This document shows, in pieces, positions 57,305 to 64,000 of a stretch of 64,000 nt of DNA; position 1 is the stretch's first letter, and each line of letters starts with the position of its first letter. The position numbers and the translations under genes were made by a program. Source of the stretch: CAVZLD01 sp963776055 (lineage in GTDB: Bacteria; Planctomycetota; Planctomycetia; Pirellulales; Pirellulaceae); contig CAVZLD010000008.1 of NCBI GenBank assembly GCA_963776055.1, positions 218,625 to 282,624 of the forward strand. The letters are read 5' to 3'. Below the pieces are notes generated by a model, which was given only the letters and a program-made list of their open reading frames with translations, ran no database searches and was not told the DNA's origin.

Positions 57305-57413
57305 TGAGCAGTCTGGCGATCCACTATGATGACCGACGGCTGTGGACTCCAAGTCATCGCGGTATTGTGGCTGCGAGACACGAGTCCGTTCCGTCGATAG
57401 TCGGGGTAGCATC

Positions 57414-58473
57414 ATGCAATTAGCCACACTTTGGATCCTATTTGCGCAAGAGGCGCGCGGGACAGCGGCGACTGGGGTTGGTTCATGATTGTGGCCGGCG
57501 TGCTGGGTCTGTTCCTGCTCGCCGTGTTCGTCGTGATGTTGCTCTACGGCAAACTGTGGTTCCAAGCCTACATGTCCGGAGCGGACGTGTCCTTGGCGAG
57601 CCTGATCGGAATGACTTTTCGCCAAGTCAACCCGCGCGTGATCGTGACTGCGAAAGTCATGGCGGCGCAAGCCGGTTTGAGCATCGATCGGCGCGATGGA
57701 ATCTCCACGCGGCGGTTAGAGGCACATTATCTCGCGGGAGGGAATGTGATGGGCGTGCTGCATGCGATCATTGCCGCCCACCGCGCGAATATCGATTTGG
57801 ATTTCGATCGCGCAGCGGCGATTGATCTGGCGGGACGCGATGTGCTGGATGCTGTTCGAACGAGTGTCTATCCGAAAGTGATCGATTGTCCCGACCCACA
57901 ACGCAGTGGCAAAACAACGCTGAGTGCGATCGCAAAGAATGGTGTCGAGTTGCGGATTCGGGCACGCGTCACCGTGCGAACCAATCTGGAACAGCTGATT
58001 GGCGGGGCGACGGAGGAAACGATTATTGCCCGCGTCGGTGAAAGCATCATTTCTTCCATCGGCTCCGCCAAAACACACCTAGAGGTTCTGGAGAACCCCG
58101 ACCGCATCTCGCGAGCGGTACTCGATCGAGGGCTGGATGCGCACACGGCATTCGAAATTGTATCGATCGACATCGCGGATATTGATGTTGGTGAGAACAT
58201 CGGGGCGCGTCTGCAAGCCGATCAAGCAGAAGCCGATACGCGCGTTGCTCGAGCAGCGCCGAACAGCGTCGTGCCGAGGCGGTGGCTTACGAACAAGAGA
58301 TGAAGGCTAAGGTTGCCGAAAACCGCGCCCGATTGGTGCTGGCCGAGGCCGATATTCCGCGGGCGATGGCCGATGCCTTCCGCCAGGGCAATCTGCAAAG
58401 TGGCGGCGCTGAGAACGTCGGCGCGCATCGGTCGCTGCTGTTACGCTCGACCGGTGGGCTTTCGCTTCGCTGA
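57414..58473 (+). CDS. floA: Flotillin-like protein FloA, frameshifted
   Basis: The central frame has an N-terminal helix (MIVAGVLGLFLLAVFVVML) and the FloA/UPF0365 core: GADVSLASLIGMTFRQV, LEAHYLAGGNV, RARVTVRTNLEQLIGGA and ENIGARLQADQAEADTRVARA. The C-terminal helix AEQRRAEAVAYEQEMKAKVAE continues in the next frame, so one base is missing near 58253-58256. A likely N-terminus MQLATLWILFAQEA from the ATG at 57414 is joined by another missing base near 57452-57460. The protein ends DAFRQGNLQSGG and then runs into an intergenic hairpin repeat that supplies the stop, so the usual last residues are lost or shifted. FloA scaffolds membrane microdomains. Confidence 0.82.
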
Positions 58474-58572
58474 GCCCACCCGACGGTGAGGTATGTACGG
58501 GCTGGCGCAGGTGCGGACTGAAGCGGTAGTCGGTAGGGTGGGCACAGCTCGCATCGCGAGCGCATGCCCACC
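58453..58572. repeat. Two GGTGGGC hairpin repeats behind floA
   Basis: Hairpin 1: GGTGGGCT (58453-58460) with AGCCCACC (58473-58480). Hairpin 2: GGTGGGCA (58537-58544) with TGCCCACC (58565-58572) and an inner stem GCTCGC/GCGAGC (58547-58561). Both sit between convergent genes, REP-like. Hairpin 1 contains the floA stop codon. Confidence 0.8.
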
Positions 58573-58585
58573 AATTCTCGAGCAT

Positions 58586-60060
58586 CTACGAACGGCGTGG
58601 TGGCGGATCGGGTTTGCCGCGAACCGTGCCGTCGTCCCGATACTGCGTACGCAAGTTTTCCAGCTCGAGCAGCATCCGCTTGCAGACATCGGCGTAGGCC
58701 GGGTTGTCGTATTGGCTCTGCAGTTCATGCGGGTCTTGCTGCAGATCGAACAACTCCCATTCGCCTTCGTTGTAGTAATAGATCAATTTGAATCGGTCGG
58801 TGCGCACGCCGTAGTGCCGACGGACGCTGTGCGCCCGGGGTATTCGTAATAGTGGTAGTAAACCGCGCGTCGCCAATCGGCGGGCGCCTTGCCCGACAGG
58901 ATCGGCAGCATGCTGCGGCCCTGCATATCCGAGGGGATCGATTCCCCCGCGGCATCGAGAAACGTTTCGGCGAAGTCGAGATTCATCACTAGGTGCTGAC
59001 TGACCGACCCGCCGACAATACGGCTCGGCCAGCGGATCAGCAATGGTGTGCGAAACGATTCTTCATACATCCAACGCTTGTCGTACCAGCCATGTTCGCC
59101 GAGGTACCAGCCTTGGTCAGACGTATAGACGACGATCGTGTTCTCGCTCAGTCCGGCTTGGTCCAGGTAGTCGAGCACGCGACCCACGTTCTCGTCCACC
59201 GCATCCACGCAGCGGAGGTAGTCCTTGGCGTAGCGTTGGTACTTCCATTGTACTAACTCCCGGCCGTCCAGCTTCGCACTCTGGAACGCTTCGTTTTTCG
59301 GTCCGTACGCCTGATTCCACGTCTTGGATTGTTCTTCGTTCAGTCCTCGTTGCGGGATCAGCTTCAGATCATTCGGACTGAGATGTTGGGCAACCGTCAT
59401 CTCCTGTTTCCCTGCAGGCGAAGCGCGACCTTCGTAGTTGTCGTATAGTGTCTCGGGCTCAGGGATCGTGACATCGTCGTAGCGGTGCAAGTGACGCGGT
59501 GCGGGTTGCCAGTTGCGATGGGGGGCTTTGTGTTGATACATCAAAAAGAATGGTCGATCCGGCTTGCGCTGATGTTGAAGCCAATCGAGTGCCAAGTCCG
59601 TGATGATGTCCGTCGTGTAGCCCGTATGCTTGATCGTTTGTGACTCGGGTTGGTCCTTGGTTCCGGTTTTCATCGGCGGATTATAGTAAGGGCCTTGCCC
59701 AATCAGCACGTTCCAATAGTCGAAGCCCGTCGGCTCACTTTTCAAATGCCATTTGCCGACAACGGCGGTTTGGTATCCTGCCTGGCGCAGCAGTTTGGCG
59801 ACATTCTGCTGGGACCCGTCAAACGTGTTCCCGTTACGCACGAAACCGTTGAGGTGGTTGTATTTGCCCGTCAGAATTGTGGCCCGCGAAGGACCGCAGA
59901 TCGAGTTCGTCACAAAGCAACGGTCGAAACGCATCCCCTCATTGGCCAAACGATCCAAGTTCGGCGTCTGGTTCACGCGACTACCGTAGCAACTGAGCGC
60001 CTGGTAGCCGTGGTCGTCCGCCATGATGAACAGGATGTTGGGACGCGCGTCGGCGGCCAT
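58586..60060 (-). CDS. Formylglycine-dependent sulfatase, frameshifted
   Basis: ARPNILFIMADDHGYQ at the N-terminus supplies the metal Asp pair. The formylglycine motif is C-G-P-S-R in SICGPSRATILTGKY (Cys near 55). VGKWHLKS, QHKAPHRNWQ and YTSDQGWYLGEHGWYDKRWMYEES complete the active site. One missing G at 58834-58836 breaks the frame after YYEYPG; the continuation HSVRRHYGVRTDRFKLIYYY ends at 58586. The repaired protein has about 490 residues. Upstream of the ATG at 60060 the same frame reads like a signal peptide (FATLALLHAAVPG) but has no start codon, so another error or an unusual start is likely. Sulfatases let planctomycetes use sulfated polysaccharides. Confidence 0.9.
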
Positions 60061-60488
60061 CCCTGGAACGGCCGCGTGCAGCAGTGCCAGGGTGGCGAAG
60101 ACACGCGATGCGTGGGCAGGTGGCCAGCCGATCCCGCCGGGCGATTTGTCGAAGTAACGTCACGAACTGGGTGCTGTCCCTCGGTGCCAACCAGGAATCA
60201 TGCGGATTGCCCTCCGGAAGGGGGTTGTCTTGGGTGCGTCAGGATTTCCCGCGCGGGATATCGGATCGCGTCCGTGGCCGTCGGCGCGCTGGCCGTTCCC
60301 CCAGAGCGTCACCGCAATGACCTGCAACGTGGCGGGAATCGTCCATATTCCACGGCGAGGTCGAGTATAGGGGCGGCGGCGCAGCGGTGTCAAATCTCCC
60401 GATTCGGCCTTGGCCTCCCGCGGTCGATCCGTTACAAACCGCCCCGCAACCGCCGCTGGCGGGGCACAATCTGAACCCGAGGTCCAGC
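60061..60488. other. Divergent region upstream of sulfatase
   Basis: 428 bases. The first part next to the sulfatase gene probably encodes its signal peptide. A perfect 12-bp palindrome TCCCGCGCGGGA lies at 60247-60258. No other gene supported. Confidence 0.35.
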
Positions 60489-60832
60489 ATGCGTCGGCAC
60501 CTAGCAGCCCTGCTCGTCCCCCTCGCCATCGGGGCCAGCGTACCCGTTCCCTCCGGTGCCGCTGCGCCTGTCGTGTTTCGAACACTCGCCCCTGCGCGGG
60601 GCGAAATCCGCCAATCTGCAGGAACAGCTCGAAAAAGGACTCCGCGCTCGTTTGCCGCGGAGAATTTGCCTTCATTGACCGAGTTGTGACGATGGTCGAA
60701 AAAGGGAAACTGCCGCTAGATCTTGTAAGAGGCACTTTCGATTGGGCGCGCAAGAAGCGTCCCTATCCGTTTCCCTACTTCGAGCAAGGCTTGAAGAAAC
60801 GGGCCGCGAGAATCGGCATCAAGGTTCGGTAA
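60489..60832 (+). CDS. Small secreted planctomycete-type protein, two frameshifts
   Basis: Three frames join into one sensible protein of about 113 residues. The ATG at 60489 starts a signal peptide (MRRHLAALLVPLAIGASVPVP). The middle frame gives SANLQEQLEKGLRARLPR. The last frame gives EFAFIDRVVTMVEKGKLPL, then LVRGTFDWARKKRPYPFPYF and FEQGLKKRAARIGIKVR. The shifts sit at the G4 run 60598-60601 (one G too many) and at about 60661 (one A too many). I recall short planctomycete proteins with this FAFI/LPL/WARKK/PFPYFE pattern; their role is unknown. The 3' end faces the dihydroorotase gene. Confidence 0.62.
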
Positions 60833-62180
60833 AATCGCCAACGCCATCAGCTTGATGCGCCCAGTAACCTCCCCGGCGATGGTCGAAGACGGCTTCCGTC
60901 CCGAACGGGATTCGTCGATCTGGCCGTGCTGAAAGACCGGATGGCCACGGACCCACGTGGCCACCGGCCAGCCGCGCAACCAACTTCCGTGCCAGGGGCT
61001 CCAACCGCATTTAGTCTGCTGTTCCTCGTCGAGAACGGGTGCGGATTTCTCCAGATCCACCAGCACCAGATCGGCGTCGTAACCGACCTGGATGCGGCCT
61101 TTCCCGACGAGGTCCCACACCTGGGCTGGGGCTTCGCACATCCAGTGCACGACCTGTTGCAGGGAGCAACGGCCGCGCTGGACCTGATCGAGCATCAGGG
61201 CCAGGGAGTTTTCGACCGCCGGCAAACCCGACGGCGATTGCGGATAGGGTTGCCGTTTCTCTTCCCGCGTGTGCGGCGCGTGATCCGTGGCCACGACTTG
61301 GATCTGTCCGCCGAGCAGGGCCTGCCAGAGGGCTGCATTGTCGGCTGCCGTCTTAATCGACGGGTTCATCTGGACCAAGGAACCGAGCCGTGCATAGTCC
61401 TCGACCTGAAACAGAAGATGATGCGGGCAGACTTCGGCTGTGATGCGCTGCTGATGGTCGATCAGCAGTTCGATTTCCGCCCCGGTGGAAACGTGCAACA
61501 CGTGAAATCGATGCTGATGACGTTGTGCCAGATCGATGGCGCGGGCCGTGGCGCGGTAGGCAGCCTGGTGATCGCGAATCCTCGAGTGGACTGCGACATC
61601 GTGGACATCCGGCAAACCTCTGTTGGTTGGCTCGCACCGTGCTTTCATCTTCGCAGTGAGCGGCGATCGGTAGCGTCGTGTGCGCAAAGATTCGTTCCAA
61701 AGCCTCTTGGTCGTCGACCAACAGGTCGCCGGTACTGGAACCAATGAAGATCTTGATCCCTGGCGTGCGCTCCGCCCGTTGAAGTTGCTCGAGGTTTTTG
61801 GGAGTGGCTCCGATGTAGAACCCGTAGTTGACCAGTGAACGCTTGGCGGCCAGATCCAGTTTCTCGTGCAGGCGCTGAACCGTCGTCGTTGTCGGGACCG
61901 TGTTCGGCATTTCCAGGAACGTCGTGACTCCTCCTTTCGCGCAGGCACGACTTCCGCTCCGAAGGTCTTCCTTGTGCGTCAGGCCTGGTTCCCGAAAATG
62001 CACCTGATCGTCAATCACTCCCGGCAGCAGGTGCAAGCCGCGCGCATCGACGACGTGATCGACAGCAGATTGTGGTGCCGGGTCGAGAGCGGCGATTCGC
62101 TCGTCTTCGATCAGCAGGTCGATGCGTGCCAATTCATCTGGCAGGACAACCGTTGCATTCTTAATTCGCGTTCGCATCAT
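60716..62180 (-). CDS. pyrC: Dihydroorotase, two frameshifts
   Basis: The first frame (62180 on) has GVIDDQVHFREPGLTHKED, the metal-bridging Lys in TPGIKIFIGSSTG and AAHCEDEST. The next frame gives HVLHVSTGAEIE, VCPHHLLF, the active Asp in VATDHAPHTREEK and the Pro/Leu-rich C-terminal domain. One extra T in the three-base run at 61614-61616 (AAA on the plus strand) explains the break, joining QRLPDVHDV. Near 60913-60916 a missing base probably diverts the end: the other frame finishes AVFDHRRGGYWAHQAD at 60819, more like the family. The first metal motif reads DDQVH rather than DxHxH, a variant I know from Bacteroidetes-type enzymes. Pyrimidine synthesis, cytosol. Confidence 0.9.
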
Positions 62181-62193
62181 GCCTCAAATGTGT

Positions 62194-63999
62194 TCAACGT
62201 CCCTGTGGCCGACGCCCGGAACGGCGACCTGCCGCCGGGGAAGCACCGGGGCGCGAGAAGCCCTGTTGCAGGGCGCGGAAGAATTCCATGCGTCGACGAA
62301 TGGCTTCGCCGTCTGGTTGGGAACGACTGGGAGACGCCGAGGGAGCCGGTGCTGCTGCGGCGGGAGCGGGAGAAACTGCCGCGCCGGTGGATCCTACTGG
62401 TTGGCCGATGGCCGCGGAGACCGCCTGCCGAACGAGTTCCGGGTTCACGCGCTTGAGTGTGATCACGCGCGTCGTCTGCATCACGCCCGATTCGGCTTGA
62501 TCCAACTGTTCCACCAACACGGTTACCTCCTGGAACAGAGATTCCGGCGGCGTAACGACCAGGGAGTTGCTGCGGGTGTCGACACCGACGGTCATTTGGC
62601 GTTGCTCTTTCACCTGGGCACTTCCGTCGCCCCCGCCTTGTCCTCCGCCACGGAGCGCCCGCAGAAACTCCTCGGGCGTCGGTTGTCGATTCTGCCCCGG
62701 TCCGCTCGCCAGTCGGTTGGCGTACACCTGTTGGACGATCTCCGCGATCGACTGGGCACTCGTATGAAACACCGGAATCAGACGCGGGGCGGCGATCGTC
62801 TCGACTTCCTCCGGGCTGCTTCGCTGGTCGATCAGTTCCAGCAGTTCCTCGATCACTTCCATGTCGGCGGGGCTGGCCCGCACGATCAGGAAGTTCAGTC
62901 GTGGCTCGGGAATGATCAAGAAGGAGCCGGACAAGCTAAACGAGCTCGTGTCGCCAGCCAGGCCGAGCAGCGATCCGACCAGTCCGCCGCCGGCATCTCC
63001 CAGTGCGGCCCCGGCCAAACTCGTGAGCAGCCCGCCGGATCCCGCCGCTTCTCCCGAGGCGCCACCACCTCCGCTGAGCACGTTGTTCAGCAGCTCGGCG
63101 GTAGCCTCCGCCGTGGCATATCGCAAATAGAAAATCGCGAACTGTCGCGCAGCATTGTCTTGACGATTCGCCAAGGTCAATAGCAAGTCTTCGAAGTCAT
63201 TCAAGACTTCCAGATCCTCGCAAGCGATCAACAGTCCCGTCGGGCCGGGAGAAACAATGATCTCGGCGGACCGCGATCGGGCATCGTCGTCGCCGACGTT
63301 CGCGCTGTCGTCCGCGTTGGCTTCCTCGGCCGCGTACGCGAGGCTCTCTTCGGTGTCCTGGGAGGAAGATCTCACGCGCTGATCGCGATTTCCGGTCGAA
63401 GCGGATGGGGCCAGCCAGCTGGGTTGCTTCAGATCCCCCACCACGCCCCAGAGTGGTTGCTGCGCCAGCGATCCGCGCACCGTCGCGGGCAACGCAAGCG
63501 AGCCGAGCAGCGGTTGCGACCGACTCCCGGTCGAAGGTGTGCGGAGACCGTTGGCCAAGGGGGCCGCTTCAGGCACCGTGTTGATCTGCTCGGAAGGCTC
63601 AGGCAGATCGCCGTCTGCGGCCGGCGGCGCATCATCTTCCGGCGAACGGTTGGCCGGCGGCGCTTCTCGCAGGCGTGGTTCCACGGCGCGCAGGGTGGCC
63701 GATGGCGTGACCGTTCGAATCTGGTTCTCGCGTAGCGTCGGCCAAATCAATTTCGCCTGTTCCAGCACTGCTTCCGCTTGAGGTCCCGCCATGGGAACGA
63801 CACGCAGTCGGCGATCCTGCTGGTTTGCCAAGCCCGACTCCGTGTTCGTTTCTCCCATTTTCTCCAGCAGCGAACGGATCTGGTCGATCTGGGGGCGGGT
63901 CCCGCGAATCAGCAATTGGCCGGTGGTGATGTCGGCATCGACACGCGGTGCTTGGCGGCTGCCTTCTTCGCCCGATCCGAATAGCTTGTTAATGGAAAG
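62194..63999 (-). CDS. Secretin N-domain protein, 5' partial
   Basis: The frame stays open to the right edge; the codon at 63915 is not a real start, since SINKLFGSGEEGSRQAPRVDADITTGQ precedes it. Visible parts: N-domain repeats of GspD type (ITTGQLLIRGTRPQIDQIRSLLEKM; IPEPRLNFLIVRASPADMEVIEELLELID; VDTRSNSLVVTPPESLFQEVTVLVEQLD), with Pro/Ala linkers and a Gly-rich insert. No secretin barrel is present before the end, which is a Pro/Ser/Arg tail. So this is an N-domain-only protein, likely a periplasmic ring component. The start and first domains are outside the window. It lies 13 bases upstream of pyrC in the same direction. Confidence 0.82.
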   Translation of the reverse strand, partial: LSINKLFGSGEEGSRQAPRVDADITTGQLLIRGTRPQIDQIRSLLEKMGETNTESGLANQQDRRLRVVPMAGPQAEAVLEQAKLIWPTLRENQIRTVTPSATLRAVEPRLREAPPANRSPEDDAPPAADGDLPEPSEQINTVPEAAPLANGLRTPSTGSRSQPLLGSLALPATVRGSLAQQPLWGVVGDLKQPSWLAPSASTGNRDQRVRSSSQDTEESLAYAAEEANADDSANVGDDDARSRSAEIIVSPGPTGLLIACEDLEVLNDFEDLLLTLANRQDNAARQFAIFYLRYATAEATAELLNNVLSGGGGASGEAAGSGGLLTSLAGAALGDAGGGLVGSLLGLAGDTSSFSLSGSFLIIPEPRLNFLIVRASPADMEVIEELLELIDQRSSPEEVETIAAPRLIPVFHTSAQSIAEIVQQVYANRLASGPGQNRQPTPEEFLRALRGGGQGGGDGSAQVKEQRQMTVGVDTRSNSLVVTPPESLFQEVTVLVEQLDQAESGVMQTTRVITLKRVNPELVRQAVSAAIGQPVGSTGAAVSPAPAAAAPAPSASPSRSQPDGEAIRRRMEFFRALQQGFSRPGASPAAGRRSGRRPQGR

Positions 64000-64000
64000 T

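Overview
The window looks like a chromosomal segment from a planctomycete, probably of the Pirellulales type. The evidence is a Cys-rich YTV-repeat cell-wall protein (53600-55615), a secreted protein with dockerin-like repeats and a PEP-CTERM tail (18597-20231), a formylglycine sulfatase, a secreted TPR-CHAT protein, a tig-clpP-clpP cluster, a split pntAA-pntAB-pntB transhydrogenase, and many short conserved secreted proteins of planctomycete style. It is a core/accessory mix. I see no phage, IS element, integron or CRISPR array.

Layout. 1-5433: tail of an unknown gene, an MMPL/RND exporter overlapping an alpha/beta hydrolase, a secreted lipase-like hydrolase, and a divergent CDGSH protein. 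5710-10863: a planctomycete-type conserved protein, rhomboid, RRM protein with a clear terminator, SDR, YjbQ, coiled-coil lipoprotein. 10999-14130: clpP, clpP and trigger factor (minus strand) and tRNA-Gly(GCC). 14585-18613: FHA protein and the transhydrogenase operon. 18597-28398: secreted proteins (double-DTG protease-like, small lipoprotein-like, TPR-CHAT, PQQ-like propeller, GH2, cupin). 28935-37430: a seven-gene plus-strand operon with a good sigma70-type promoter and a candidate terminator. 37485-47488: minus-strand run of ugd, gyrA, two membrane proteins, lnt, moeA, pabA. 47747-53270: nadA, then a secreted protein, a tandem-repeat protein, an unknown and prfB. 53600-64000: YTV protein, mnmA, floA, sulfatase, small secreted protein, dihydroorotase, secretin-N-domain protein.

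The best candidate for an undescribed system is the 28935-37430 operon. It encodes three nitrate/sulfonate-type solute-binding proteins, two of them fused to OmpA-like peptidoglycan-binding domains. With them come a VWA protein with a C-terminal membrane anchor, a membrane/coiled-coil protein, an ABC permease with an inserted coiled coil, and an ABC ATPase coupled by ATGA. I infer a cell-wall-tethered import or envelope-sensing machine; the substrate is unknown.

Two further points matter to a user. First, at least fifteen single-base frameshifts interrupt otherwise well-conserved genes, including gyrA, tig, clpP, ugd and pyrC, and about half lie in short homopolymers. I read them as consensus errors and give spanning coordinates for the repaired genes. 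Second, the intergenic DNA carries several repeat families: palindromes built around a TGGAA core (including a 51-bp tandem array at 42244-42515), three copies of a 64-nt dispersed repeat, GGTGGGC hairpins behind floA, and a 26-bp tandem duplication near the tRNA.
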